From: JBGCEZ01 sp045106735
GTDB taxonomy: Bacteria; Planctomycetota; Phycisphaerae; Phycisphaerales; SM1A02
Length of the DNA stretch: 64,000 bases
Assembly (NCBI GenBank): GCA_045106735.1
Contig: JBGCEZ010000040.1
Location: 55,172 to 119,171, forward strand
Direction of reading: 5' to 3'
This document shows, one piece after another, positions 46,552 to 55,827 of the stretch. How positions within the stretch are numbered: the first letter of the stretch is position 1; each line of letters begins with the position of its first letter. Below the pieces are notes generated by a model. That model made no database searches, had not been told where the DNA came from, and saw only the letters and a list, made by a program, of their open reading frames with translations. Both the position numbers and the translations under genes were made by a program.

Positions 46552-47828
46552 TCGGTCACCGTGGTTGAAGTGGGCCCGGCAGAATCCGCGGCGGCCATTG
46601 CATCGTCGTCGGAGGCGTCGTCGGCGTCGGCGGCACGGAGAGATGCGGTCGCGTCGCCCTCTCCGGTGTCGGCGGACGCTCCCGTCGCAGCCGAGTCACC
46701 GTCCACCGTTGCGGCCGCGTCGGTCATCGTGCCGGCGGCTTCCTCGGTCGAATCGTCGGTTGAATCGTCGGTCGATGCGTCGGTCGATGCGCCAGTCGAT
46801 GCGTCAGTCGCACCACGGTCAGTCGCACCCGCCGCGGCGTCCGCGGGCTGGCTGGCCGGGCTGTCGGAGTCGCCCGCTTCGCCGGCCGGCGTGTCCTTGC
46901 GCAGCACGGTCGAGGGCCGGCGTTCGAGGCCGACGACGTCCGGAAGTTCGTCGAGCGAACCAAGGCCGAACACTTCCAGGAACTGACGCGTGGTCCCGTA
47001 GAGCAGCGGCCGTCCGAGCTCTTCAGCGCGGCCGACCACGCGGATCAAACGCTTTTCCATCAGGCTGCGGAGGACTTCGCCGCAGGCCACGCCGCGGATC
47101 GCTTCAAGCTCGGCCCGCACGACGGGCTGGCGGTACGCAACGATCGAAAGCGTCTCGAGGGCGGCCGGTGAGAGCCGGCGCTCTTGTCGGTCGCGATGGA
47201 GCCGGGCCATGAGCGGTCCGAGGACCGGAACGGTCAGCAACTGCCACCCGCCGGCGATCTTTCGCGGCCGGAAACTCCGGCCCGTCGCCCGGCAGGCGGA
47301 ATCCAGTTCCGCCAACGCTCCACGGATCCGAGCCGCCCGCTTGGGGCCCGTGAGTCCGACCAGGTCGGCCATCCGCGCTTCGGTCAGCGGCCGGTCGCTG
47401 GAGAAAAGCAACGCTTCCACCAGCGTCGTGAGCGACTGGTAGCGACACGGGGCGTCGGCGGCCCGACCGGCAGCGCCGCCGGCATCCTCGACCGTTTCGG
47501 ATTCGGTTTCGGTTTCCGCGGCGGCGGCGTCAGCATCCGACCCGCCCTTCGCGTCAACGTCGCCCGCGTCGTCGGCGGCGGCATCCTGGTCGGTCCCGTC
47601 CGTCTCGTCGGCCGCACCGGCCGCTTCGTTCGTCGGGTCGTCGTCGCCCCCCGCCTCGTGTGCGGCGGGACCACTGCCCCGCTTCCCCGCAGCGCCTCGC
47701 CGGCGCCGGCCACGGCGCGGCGGCGGATCAGCGCTCACCTCGATCTCGGGAGAGTCGACATCGGTCGCACCACCATCGGTCGTGGGGGCGACGTCTTCAA
47801 CCACTGCATCCGGCTCGTTTCCCTGCAT
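46548..47828 (-). CDS. scpB: Segregation and condensation protein ScpB
   Basis: A subunit of the SMC-ScpAB condensin, which compacts and segregates the chromosome. Of 426 residues only about 130-300 form the two winged-helix domains (LVEALLFSSDRPLTEARM, SPAALETLSIVAYRQPV, LYGTTRQFLEVFGL). An acidic N-terminal tail of about 125 residues and a C-terminal tail of about 125 residues rich in Ala/Asp/Ser/Thr, partly in repeats of STD, flank the core; ScpB is normally 180-250 residues. scpA is not in the window. Confidence 0.92.
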   Translation of the reverse strand: MQGNEPDAVVEDVAPTTDGGATDVDSPEIEVSADPPPRRGRRRRGAAGKRGSGPAAHEAGGDDDPTNEAAGAADETDGTDQDAAADDAGDVDAKGGSDADAAAAETETESETVEDAGGAAGRAADAPCRYQSLTTLVEALLFSSDRPLTEARMADLVGLTGPKRAARIRGALAELDSACRATGRSFRPRKIAGGWQLLTVPVLGPLMARLHRDRQERRLSPAALETLSIVAYRQPVVRAELEAIRGVACGEVLRSLMEKRLIRVVGRAEELGRPLLYGTTRQFLEVFGLGSLDELPDVVGLERRPSTVLRKDTPAGEAGDSDSPASQPADAAAGATDRGATDASTGASTDASTDDSTDDSTEEAAGTMTDAAATVDGDSAATGASADTGEGDATASLRAADADDASDDDAMAAADSAGPTSTTVTE

Positions 47829-48010
47829 CGCCCAACTGTATCAGGTCGCGCGGGGCCTCCTGTCGCCAGAACGCGCCCGGCACGCGACGTCAACGTGATC
47901 CAGCAAGAATTCGCGGGCCGACGAGCCCGAGAACGCAACGAATGCGCGAGATCCGACCGGATCGCACGCACGTGGGACGTCTTGGTGGAATGGATGTCGA
48001 GCGAGCGGTG

Positions 48011-48118
48011 GTTCTGGCCGCCGTTCTGGCCGCGGTACCGGCCGTCCTTCTGGCCGCAGTACTTGCCGCAGTTCTGGCCGTCCTTCTGGCCGCAGTTCTG
48101 GCCGGAGCTTTGGCCTCG
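48011..48118. repeat. 12-bp tandem array
   Basis: Nine 12-bp units in perfect phase, consensus GTTCTGGCCGCM, lie in the 343-base gap between atpC and scpB. Nothing else is recognised in that gap. The array starts 54 bases beyond the atpC stop on its transcript. Confidence 0.85.
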
Positions 48119-48171
48119 ACCTGGCCGTCGTCCAGACGATCCGACTCGCTCGTCGACGGCGTGGGTCTGGA

Positions 48172-48570
48172 TCAGCCGCGGGCGGCGGCGAGGCGAGAGC
48201 GCGCACGGGCCTGGGCCGCTTCGGCTTCATCCCGATCGATGCCGCCACCGATCGCGTCGGCATTGGCCTGCTCGAGTTCACCGGCGGCACCGGCCGCGTC
48301 GATCTCGCTGGCTCGCTCCGCTCGCTCGGTGAGGATCGTCAACGTGTCGGCCGACATCTGGGCGAAGCCGCCGTCGACGACGAAGAACTCGTCGCCAGAA
48401 CCCGGGGCCTGGACGCGGAGCGTGCCGATGCCCAGCTTCACGAGCGCCGGACTTCGCCCGGCCATCACGCCCATCTGCCCGTCCCAGGACGGAAGGCTGA
48501 CGTACGTGACGTCCGCCTCAAAGAAGGCCTCGGTCGGGGTGATGATCGTGCAGCGGAAAGTGGCAGCCAC
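48172..48570 (-). CDS. atpC: F1 ATP synthase subunit epsilon
   Basis: The small rotor/inhibitory subunit of F1, 132 residues. The N-terminal beta sandwich reads FRCTIITPTEAFFEADVTYV and GQMGVMAGRSPALVKLGIG, with FFVVDGGFAQ before the helical hairpin at the C-terminus. It starts at GTG 48570 with GGAG seven bases upstream. It stands alone; the beta gene, its usual operon neighbour, lies at 3.2 kb in the same window and the other subunits are elsewhere. Confidence 0.92.
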   Translation of the reverse strand: MAATFRCTIITPTEAFFEADVTYVSLPSWDGQMGVMAGRSPALVKLGIGTLRVQAPGSGDEFFVVDGGFAQMSADTLTILTERAERASEIDAAGAAGELEQANADAIGGGIDRDEAEAAQARARSRLAAARG

Positions 48571-48725
48571 GGCTCGCTCCGGGGGTTGGTCGCCGATCGC
48601 GCTCGCGGGAGCGTCGGGACAGGATTCGGGGCGGCAAGTCTAGCACGCGGCCGGGCCTCGGGGGCCCCTGCGGCCGCATTGGCTTCGCCGGGATCGCGGG
48701 CAATTCGCGGGACCTGCCCCCGGCA

Positions 48726-48749
48726 TGCGAAACGGCGTCAGAAACGCCG
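48726..48749 (-). terminator. Weak hairpin downstream of fabF
   Basis: A 6-bp stem (48733-48738 with 48744-48749), read on the minus strand and followed by TTTCG. The 335-base gap between atpC and fabF shows nothing else. A weak terminator at best. Confidence 0.35.
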
Positions 48750-48905
48750 CCGAGCGGGCCGGCGGGGCACGTGGAGCGGCGGGCCATCTGGGACGGCAGA
48801 ACGGCTGACCATGCGGCTCAGCGAACGACCCCCGCCATCCGGGCCACGCAGGCCATCCAGGGCTCCCGGACGTCCGCGGCCGCGGCCGCCGGCGCGACGC
48901 CTGCT

Positions 48906-50162
48906 TCAGCCCTCGAAGCGGCTGAAGATGACGCTGACGTTGTGGCCGCCAAAGCCGAAGGAGTTGTTGATGCCGTACTTCACCGGCCGCTCCTGGGCCT
49001 CGTTGGCCACGAAGTCCAGGTCGAAGCCCTCGTCGGGATGCTCGAGGTTGATCGTGGGCGGCACGACCCCCTCCACGAGCGCCTTGATGACGGCGATGGA
49101 TTCGATGCCACCGGCCGCCCCCAGGGCGTGTCCGGTCATCGACTTGGTCGAACTCATGCAGAGCTTCTTGGCGTGGTCGCCAAAGACATGGTGCACCGCC
49201 GCCACCTCGGCCGCGTCCCCCAGGGGGGTGCTCGTGCCGTGGGCGTTGATGTAGTCGATGGCCGTGGGCTCAAGCCCGGCATCCTGGAGGGCCGACGTCA
49301 TGGCCGCCCGCGCTCCGACGCCCTCGGCGTCCGGGGCGGCGATGTGCTGGGCGTCGCCACTGGTGCCGAAGCCGACGACTTCCGCGTGGATGTGCGCGCC
49401 GCGGGCCTTGGCGTGGGCCAGCGATTCGCAGACCAGGATCCCGGCCCCCTCGCCCATCACGAAGCCATCGCGGTCGCGGTCGAACGGACGCGACGCCCGC
49501 TCGGGCTCATCGTTCCGGGTGCTCAGTGCCTTCATCGCCGAGAAGGACGAGATGCACAGCGGCGAAACGGCCGCCTCACTGCCGCCGGCCACGATGACGT
49601 CCGCGTCACCCCGCTGAATCAGGTGGTACGCGGTGCCGATGGCGTGGCCGCCGGTTGCACAGGCGGTGGCCACCGCGGAGTTGACGCCGCGGAGGTTGTG
49701 CCGGATCGACACGTTGCCGGCCGCCGCGTTGACCATGAGCTTGGGCACCACGAACGGGTTCACCCGGCTCGGGCCGGCGGTGGCCAGCTTGCGCAGGGCT
49801 TCTTCGATGGTGATGATGCCGCCGACGCCAGAACCGATCACCACCCCGCGGCGCGTGGCGTCGCCGGCGTGGAAATCTATGCCACAGTCGGCGGTGGCCT
49901 CTTCTGCCGCCTGCATGGCCAGCAGACAGAAGCGGTCCATCTTGCGACTTTCGCGACGGCCAAGCAGGCCCTCGGGGTCCCAGTCGCTGACTTCACCGGC
50001 GATCCGTGCGACCCACTCGTCGTTCTGTTCGAACGCGGTGATCGGACCGATACCGGACTCGCCGGCTTTCATGGCCGTCCAGGTACTGGCGACGTCGTGA
50101 CCGATGTCGGTGATGACGCCTAGGCCGGTGATGACCACGCGGGCGGAATCTGGTGCACTCAT
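48906..50162 (-). CDS. fabF: 3-oxoacyl-ACP synthase II
   Basis: The elongating ketosynthase of fatty acid synthesis: condenses malonyl-ACP with the growing acyl-ACP. 418 residues, normal. The catalytic triad is complete: Cys168 (VATACATGGHA), His308 (INAHGTSTPLGD) and His345 (KSMTGHALGAAG). It is the last of fabG-acpP-fabF on the minus strand. It is also the nearest ketosynthase that the separate hotdog/carrier cluster at 5-7 kb could borrow. Confidence 0.96.
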   Translation of the reverse strand: MSAPDSARVVITGLGVITDIGHDVASTWTAMKAGESGIGPITAFEQNDEWVARIAGEVSDWDPEGLLGRRESRKMDRFCLLAMQAAEEATADCGIDFHAGDATRRGVVIGSGVGGIITIEEALRKLATAGPSRVNPFVVPKLMVNAAAGNVSIRHNLRGVNSAVATACATGGHAIGTAYHLIQRGDADVIVAGGSEAAVSPLCISSFSAMKALSTRNDEPERASRPFDRDRDGFVMGEGAGILVCESLAHAKARGAHIHAEVVGFGTSGDAQHIAAPDAEGVGARAAMTSALQDAGLEPTAIDYINAHGTSTPLGDAAEVAAVHHVFGDHAKKLCMSSTKSMTGHALGAAGGIESIAVIKALVEGVVPPTINLEHPDEGFDLDFVANEAQERPVKYGINNSFGFGGHNVSVIFSRFEG

Positions 50163-50283
50163 TGCGTCGGGGGACCCAGGATCGCGACACGGACGGCACC
50201 GACCCGCGCCACGTCAGGCCAACGGTCCCGAGAGACCGTGGCCACAACGTCGCGTGCCGGTGCGGCCACCTGCCGCGAATGCG

Positions 50284-50529
50284 TCAGGAATTGGCGTGCG
50301 AGGCGATGAAGGTGATCGCCTGGCCGACGGTCTGGATCTTCTCCGCTTCGTCGTCGGGGATGGACGTATCAAACTCGTCCTCGAACTCCATCACCAGCTC
50401 GACGGTGTCGAGGCTGTCGGCGTTCAGGTCGTTGGCGAAGTTCGTGTCCCGGGTGATTTCGGTCTTGTCGACCCCCATCTGCTCCGACACGATGTCGATG
50501 ACCTTGGCCTCGATCTCACTTTCCGTCAC
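50284..50529 (-). CDS. acpP: Acyl carrier protein
   Basis: The standard 81-residue carrier of fatty acid synthesis. Ser39 in NDLNADSLDTVELVMEFE receives the phosphopantetheine arm. It begins at GTG 50529, preceded by AGGAG at seven bases; the ATG just before the GTG is out of frame. It lies between fabG and fabF, the usual order. It differs clearly from the long carrier protein at 5.6 kb. Confidence 0.95.
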   Translation of the reverse strand: MTESEIEAKVIDIVSEQMGVDKTEITRDTNFANDLNADSLDTVELVMEFEDEFDTSIPDDEAEKIQTVGQAITFIASHANS

Positions 50530-50703
50530 GGCATGGCTCCTGCAACCGTGGGTCCGAAAGGCCGACCGGCCCCCCTCCCACGGGAATGTTCGCGAATATA
50601 CCGATCCTTCTCGGACCGGACAATGCGGGGACGATCCCCGCGGCCGGGTGCACCGCCCGCTGGCCACTCAGGCCACGGGCGGAAGCAGCCCGATTGACTG
50701 GTG

Positions 50704-51438
50704 TCACATGGCCATCCCGCCGTCCACGACGAGCGTCTGGCCGGTCACGTAGGCCCCATCCTCGGACGCCAGGAAGGACACCGCCGCGGCGATTTCTTCC
50801 GGGCGGCCCATTCGTCGCAGCGGAACCCGCTTGACGGCCTCCGCGCGGACGGCTTCCGGCAGCTCGCGGACCATGTCGGTCTCGACGAAACCAGGGGCGA
50901 CGACGTTCGCCGTCACACCCTTGCTGGCCAGTTCCCGGGCAATGGTCTTGGTCATGCCGATGAGGCCGGCCTTGGCCGCGGCGTAGTTCGCCTGCCCGGC
51001 GTTGCCGATGATGCCCGTAATCGAACCGATGGAGATGATCCGCCCGAAGCGGCCCTTCATCATCGGGCGGGCGGCGGCCCGGGCGGCGACGAAGGCCGAC
51101 CGCAGGTTGACCTGGATCACCTCGTCGAAGTCCTCGTCGCTCATTCGGAGGATCAATCCGTCCCGGGTGATGCCGGCGTTGTTCACGAGGACATCAAGGC
51201 GGCCGCAGTCCGAAGCAACGCCCTCCACGAGTCCGCTCATTGCCGCGGCATCGCCGACGTCGCACGTGCGAACCTCGGCCGAGTGGCCGGCGGCTTCGAG
51301 CTCTGCGCGGAGTGCTTCAAGGGGTCCCTCGGAACGGCTGACCAGGACGACGTGGCATCCGTCGGCGGCCAGACGTTGGGCGATCGCTCGGCCGATGCCA
51401 CGGCTGGCTCCGGTGACGATGGCAACGCGGGTATCGAT
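50704..51438 (-). CDS. fabG: 3-oxoacyl-ACP reductase, probable ATC start
   Basis: NADPH-dependent short-chain reductase of the fatty acid cycle. Cofactor motif VTGASRGIGRAIA near the N-terminus, NNAG, catalytic Ser (IGSITGI) and Y-x-x-x-K (NYAAAKAGLIG). Homology starts at the residues DTRVAIVTG. No ATG, GTG or TTG lies in frame close by: the nearest upstream is a GTG about 45 codons earlier and the next ATG is beyond the cofactor loop. The codon where Met is expected is ATC at 51438, with GAGAGG seven bases upstream. That gives 244 residues, the normal length. Confidence 0.9.
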   Translation of the reverse strand: MDTRVAIVTGASRGIGRAIAQRLAADGCHVVLVSRSEGPLEALRAELEAAGHSAEVRTCDVGDAAAMSGLVEGVASDCGRLDVLVNNAGITRDGLILRMSDEDFDEVIQVNLRSAFVAARAAARPMMKGRFGRIISIGSITGIIGNAGQANYAAAKAGLIGMTKTIARELASKGVTANVVAPGFVETDMVRELPEAVRAEAVKRVPLRRMGRPEEIAAAVSFLASEDGAYVTGQTLVVDGGMAM

Positions 51439-51679
51439 GGGAAAGCCTCTCGTGTGCGGGTCGGGGGCGAGACGTCGACGGGACGTGAACGGGCGGTGGC
51501 CAGAATGCGGGCCGAGTGAAGAACGGCGAACGGCCGACGATGCACGCTCGCCGTCGCCGCGGTGCACCACACGCCCCGCCGGCGAAGCACTGTCGCGGGC
51601 CTGAAGAGGTCTGTCAACCGCGGAACACCCCCCGCTCGGCCGCCAACCGCAACCGGGGACGCGCGCGACGGATCCCCAA

Positions 51680-51716
51680 CGAAAAAGCGGCCCGGCGAGG
51701 ATGCCGGACCGCTTCA
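51680..51716 (-). terminator. Terminator of the rpmF-fabD-lipoprotein operon
   Basis: A 12-bp stem with one G:T pair (51685-51696 with 51703-51714) and a 6-base loop, read on the minus strand and followed by CTTTTTCGTT. It separates the lipoprotein gene from fabG, so fabG-acpP-fabF probably has its own promoter in 51439-51679. Confidence 0.85.
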
Positions 51717-51830
51717 ATCGATGCAATTTCGGGCCGGATCACGCTCGTCCGTGGAACGAACGCTTTCCGCTCGCCGGGCTCGACCACGTCATGGCGCGAG
51801 CTCCGTTTCCACATACCGCAGTACGTGGAA

Positions 51831-52664
51831 TCAGTACGGCACACCAGGGGGACGACGCTGACGCGTGGGCGTGTGCCGGCGACCGCCACCACCGCCGCCA
51901 GGCGACGGCGTATTGGCCGACGGGCCGGCCGAGGTTTCGCCGCTCTCTTCGTCGAGGTTGACGTCGAGCTTGATGAACTCGGCGTCCGGCTGGCTGGCCA
52001 GCTCCATCTCGGCGGTGAGAATGTCATGCCACTGGGCGATGTATTCAGACTCGAGACCGGACAGCTCGCTCACGATGCCGGGCGGCGTCGGCGCGGCTTC
52101 GAACGTGGGTTGGCCGGCTTCGATGTCGTAGTACCACATCTGGTACTCGTCTTCGCCGTCGCGGACGAACATGCCGAGGATCGCGGGACGGCTCTCCGGC
52201 GAGGTGCCGGCCACGAGCGTCACGGACTCGATCGAAGACGTCACCGGCTCCCACGTTCCGAGGTCGACCATCAGGTCGAGGAACGGGCGATCGCCTTCGG
52301 CGAGCAAGGGGGCGACGCGGGTGTCCTGCGAACGCACGAAGGCGTCGAAGAACTCGAGGACCGCCCGGCGGCTCTCGGTGGAGGCCGGAGCGTTCGACTC
52401 CGACATGAGAACCTTGTCGCTCACGCCCATCTCGGCCATGAGGTTGTCCACGGTCAAGACGCGCGGCGTGTTGTCCACCACCGGGGCCGGGGGCGGCGGC
52501 GGAGGCGGAGCCTGGACGACCTGGTCGTCGCCGCCGCACCCGCCGGTCACGGCGAGGCCGGCCAGCAGAACGGTGGCGGCCACGGGCCGCAGAATTCGGG
52601 AAATCGTGCTGCTCGGCTCAGGCCGGCGTCGTACGGGGGCTGAGCTTGCTGTCGGGCTCGTCAT
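51831..52664 (-). CDS. Hypothetical lipoprotein with proline-rich linker
   Basis: A 277-residue lipoprotein: lipobox VTGGC, then a run of prolines, then an alpha/beta domain of about 170 residues with no family I know, and a disordered Gly-rich C-terminus. ATG 52664 lies inside the fabD gene, giving a 47-base overlap; AAGG stands nine bases upstream. It ends the rpmF-plsX-fabH-fabD transcript and is followed by a strong terminator. The position suggests an envelope role, but that is only context. Confidence 0.72.
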   Translation of the reverse strand: MTSPTASSAPVRRRPEPSSTISRILRPVAATVLLAGLAVTGGCGGDDQVVQAPPPPPPPAPVVDNTPRVLTVDNLMAEMGVSDKVLMSESNAPASTESRRAVLEFFDAFVRSQDTRVAPLLAEGDRPFLDLMVDLGTWEPVTSSIESVTLVAGTSPESRPAILGMFVRDGEDEYQMWYYDIEAGQPTFEAAPTPPGIVSELSGLESEYIAQWHDILTAEMELASQPDAEFIKLDVNLDEESGETSAGPSANTPSPGGGGGGRRHTPTRQRRPPGVPY

Positions 52665-53604
52665 GGCTGGCGACCTTTCTGCTTCGATCGATGCGTCGCA
52701 TGAGTCCCCGGAGCACCGCTCCAGGGGCGACTTCATGGTAGTCGATGGCTTCGCCGGATGGCAGATCCACACAACTCTGGGACCAACGCACCGGGTGCGT
52801 GATTTGTTCGACGAGTCGCTGGCGAAGAAGTTCCACGTTTCCCGCCACATGCGGTTCGGCCGTCACATTGGACCAGACGGGGACCGCGGGATCGGCGAAG
52901 TCGATATCGGACATGGCCTCGGCCATCCGATCGGCCGCCGGCTGCATCAGGGGGCTGTGGAAGGCGCCGGCGACGGTCAGCACCGTGGCCCGAAATCCGC
53001 GTTCCTGGGCCAGTGCGGCCGCTCGATCGCAGGCCGTGGCCGCCCCGGACAGGACGACCTGCCCCGGAGCGTTGTAGTTCGCCGGGACCAGAACCTCGCC
53101 CTCGGCCGCGTCGGCGGCCACCGATTCAGCCTCGGCATCGGTCGCCCCGATCAGGGCCACCATCCCCCCGCCGACCTCATCGGCCGCCGCCTGCATGAGC
53201 CGGCCCCGCTCGGCCACCAGCCGCAGACCGGTGGCGAAATCGAAGACCCCGGCCAAATGGAGGGCGGTGTACTCGCCCAGACTCAGGCCCGCGGTGGCCA
53301 CCATCGCCTGCCCGGCCAGTCCGCCGTGCTCGGCCGTCGCGCTCTGCAGGCCGCGCCAGGCGGCCACGGACGCGGTGAAGATCGCCGGCTGGCTGGCATC
53401 GGTGCGGTCGAGCCGTTCGGCCGGGCCATCGAAGCACAGGCTCGAAAGCGTGGCCCCCAGGCGATCGCCAAGGATCGCGTCGGCTTCGTCGAAGACTGCC
53501 TTGGCCTCAGGGGAATTCGTCGCCCACGCCCGGCCCATGCCGACGGCCTGGGCTCCCTGGCCGGGACAGACAACCACGATGGAACGGTCGCTCGAATCAG
53601 ACAT
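52618..53604 (-). CDS. fabD: Malonyl-CoA:ACP transacylase
   Basis: Loads malonate from CoA onto ACP. 328 residues with the PGQGAQ start, nucleophile Ser108 and His216 (VAGAFHSPLM). The nucleophile elbow reads GLSLG where the family has GHSLG: the His next to the serine is Leu. The rest of the site is intact, so activity is likely though perhaps altered. GGAG precedes ATG 53604. It follows fabH in the operon and its end overlaps the next lipoprotein gene. Confidence 0.94.
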   Translation of the reverse strand: MSDSSDRSIVVVCPGQGAQAVGMGRAWATNSPEAKAVFDEADAILGDRLGATLSSLCFDGPAERLDRTDASQPAIFTASVAAWRGLQSATAEHGGLAGQAMVATAGLSLGEYTALHLAGVFDFATGLRLVAERGRLMQAAADEVGGGMVALIGATDAEAESVAADAAEGEVLVPANYNAPGQVVLSGAATACDRAAALAQERGFRATVLTVAGAFHSPLMQPAADRMAEAMSDIDFADPAVPVWSNVTAEPHVAGNVELLRQRLVEQITHPVRWSQSCVDLPSGEAIDYHEVAPGAVLRGLMRRIDRSRKVASHDEPDSKLSPRTTPA

Positions 53605-53762
53605 CGAAGCACTCCATGAAATCGGGGGCGAAATGCCGGGCGAAATGCGGGGCACGGGAGTCGCGCGGGTGGAACGCGCCGGACGCCCGTCCGGCGAGCG
53701 CACGGCGTTCTCGCGTCCGTGCCACTGCCTGTGCGAGTGCCCGTCGTCCCCGGCGGGGTGGC

Positions 53763-54785
53763 TTAGATGCGCCAGACGCTGCTGGCCCACGTCAGCCCGG
53801 CGCCGAACGCGACAAAGACGACGTGGTCGCCTTCCTTGACCTTGCCGGCGCGGTTCAATTCATCGAACACCAGTCCGACGGAGCCCGCCGAGGTGTTGCC
53901 GTACTCGTCGATGTTGACGTGCACCTTGTCGCGGGGCAGGCCGACCTTCTCGATCGCCGCCTCGATGATGCGGATGTTCGACTGGTGGCACACGAACTGG
54001 GCCACGTCGTCAACGCCGAGTCCGGTCGCCTCCAGGGCTTCTTCGATCACCGCACGGAACTTGGTCACCGCGAACTTGAAGACCTCGCGGCCGTTCATGC
54101 GCAGGCATCCGAGCCGGGCGGGATGGTCGTCGTGATCGGCGGGCACGTCTTCCGGGCGGCGCGGCATGTAGAGCGAATGCCACTCGCGGCCGTCGGAACC
54201 CATGGACTGGAAGATGCAGCCGCGTGTGGGGTCGGATTCGTCGGCGGTCAGGACGACCGAGCCGGCGCCGTCGCCGAAAAGAATCGCCACCGTGCGGTCG
54301 TCGAAGTCGATCACGTTCGACAGTGCATCCACGCCCACCACCGCCACGGTGCGGGCCTGGCCGCCACGAATCATGGTGTCGGCGATGTTCATGCCGTAGA
54401 CCAGGCCGCTGCAGGCGGCGCACAAGTCGAAGGCCGCGGCCGGTACCGCGCCGATGGCGGCGGCCACCCGGCATGCATTCGACGGGCAGACCATCTCCTG
54501 CGTCACCGACGCATTGATCACCAGGTCCAGTTCGCTGGCCGCGATCCCCGCGGTATCGAGCGCTCCCTGCACCGCATCGCGAGCGAGGGTGAATGCATCC
54601 TCTTCGCCGGGCGTGCAGAAGTGGCGGCGTTCAATGCCGGTTCGCTGCAAAATCCACTCGTGCGAGGTGTCGACGAAACGCGAGAGTTCATCGTTGGTCA
54701 CGACGCGCTTGGGCGCGGCTGAGCCGGAACCGGCCAGCCGGACACCGATGGCTCCGGGACGGGCAGGGATCTGGGTCCTGGTCAT
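53763..54785 (-). CDS. fabH: 3-oxoacyl-ACP synthase III
   Basis: Starts fatty acid chains by condensing acetyl-CoA (or branched acyl-CoA) with malonyl-ACP. 340 residues with Cys125 (LCAACSGLVYG), His267 (VCHQSNIRII) and Asn297 (EYGNTSAGS), the full KAS III triad. Its ATG overlaps the plsX stop by four bases. A gap of about 160 bases separates it from fabD. Confidence 0.96.
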   Translation of the reverse strand: MTRTQIPARPGAIGVRLAGSGSAAPKRVVTNDELSRFVDTSHEWILQRTGIERRHFCTPGEEDAFTLARDAVQGALDTAGIAASELDLVINASVTQEMVCPSNACRVAAAIGAVPAAAFDLCAACSGLVYGMNIADTMIRGGQARTVAVVGVDALSNVIDFDDRTVAILFGDGAGSVVLTADESDPTRGCIFQSMGSDGREWHSLYMPRRPEDVPADHDDHPARLGCLRMNGREVFKFAVTKFRAVIEEALEATGLGVDDVAQFVCHQSNIRIIEAAIEKVGLPRDKVHVNIDEYGNTSAGSVGLVFDELNRAGKVKEGDHVVFVAFGAGLTWASSVWRI

Positions 54786-55816
54786 GAACCCGATTCTCCC
54801 ACCAGATGCAGCCGTTCGCTGATCTTCTCGTTGATGTGGCCGTCCAGGTACTGGCGGGCCTTCAGGATTGCATTGCCGATCGCTCGCGACTGGCTCGAGC
54901 CGTGGCTGATCAAGCAGATGCCCTTGACGCCGAGCAGCGGCGCGGCGCCGTACTCGTGGTAGTCGTGTTGGCGATAGATCTCGCGGACGACGGGCTCGAA
55001 GCGCCGGGCCAGGTCGGGATCGATGCGGGCGACCTCGCGGCCGATGGCCTTGAAGATCCCGGCACTGAGGCCCTCGGCCAGCTTGAGCATGACGTTGCCG
55101 ACCACGCCATCGGTGATCACCACGTCGGCTTCGCCGTCAAAGACGCCGCGGCCCTCGATGTTGCCGATGAACTCGATCGCGTCGTCGGCCCGAAGAATGT
55201 CCCGGGCCCGCTTCATCTCTGAAGTGCCCTTGGCCTCTTCCCCGCCGATGTTCATGATGGCCACGCGTGGCCGCTCGACGCCGAGAATCGTGCGGGCGTA
55301 GACCTCGCCCATGACGCCGTACTGCGCCAGGTGATCGGGCGTGGGCTTGATGTTGGCCCCGACGTCGATCAGCACGACCGGACCGGCGAAGGTAGGCACG
55401 GTGACGGCGATGCCCGGGCGGATCACGTTGTCCAACCGGCGCATGTTCATCTGGGCCGCGGTCACGCAGGCCCCGGTGTTGCCGGCGGACAAGATGGCGT
55501 CGAGGGGTTCGTCGAAGCCGCGGGTGCCGCACTTTCGGGCGGATCCCAACTCGGACAATGCGACGATGGAGCTGTTTGGCTTGCCGCGGACGGCCTCGAC
55601 CGGGGACTCCCCCATGCCGATCACGTCGGGCGCGTGGTAGACATCGACCCGTGGGTCATCCACCGAACGCTCGGCCAAGCCAGCGCGAATCGATTCCTCA
55701 TCGCCGACCAGCACGAGCCGATCGGAGTCCAGGAGCGACTCGAGCGCCGCCACGGCGCCATCGAGATTGCAATCGGGGGCGTGGTCGCCGCCCGTGACGT
55801 CAAGGCCGATCCGCAT
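54782..55816 (-). CDS. plsX: Phosphate acyltransferase PlsX
   Basis: Converts acyl-ACP to acyl-phosphate, the first step in phospholipid synthesis by the PlsX/PlsY route. 344 residues with the family start RIGLDVTGGDHAP, ILSAGNTGACV and the GVKGICLISHGSS motif near the end. ATG 55816 matches the family N-terminus; the open frame upstream runs into rpmF. It follows rpmF by eleven bases and overlaps fabH, the classic rpmF-plsX-fabH order. Confidence 0.96.
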   Translation of the reverse strand: MRIGLDVTGGDHAPDCNLDGAVAALESLLDSDRLVLVGDEESIRAGLAERSVDDPRVDVYHAPDVIGMGESPVEAVRGKPNSSIVALSELGSARKCGTRGFDEPLDAILSAGNTGACVTAAQMNMRRLDNVIRPGIAVTVPTFAGPVVLIDVGANIKPTPDHLAQYGVMGEVYARTILGVERPRVAIMNIGGEEAKGTSEMKRARDILRADDAIEFIGNIEGRGVFDGEADVVITDGVVGNVMLKLAEGLSAGIFKAIGREVARIDPDLARRFEPVVREIYRQHDYHEYGAAPLLGVKGICLISHGSSQSRAIGNAILKARQYLDGHINEKISERLHLVGESGS

Positions 55817-55827
55817 TGCGGCGCCCG

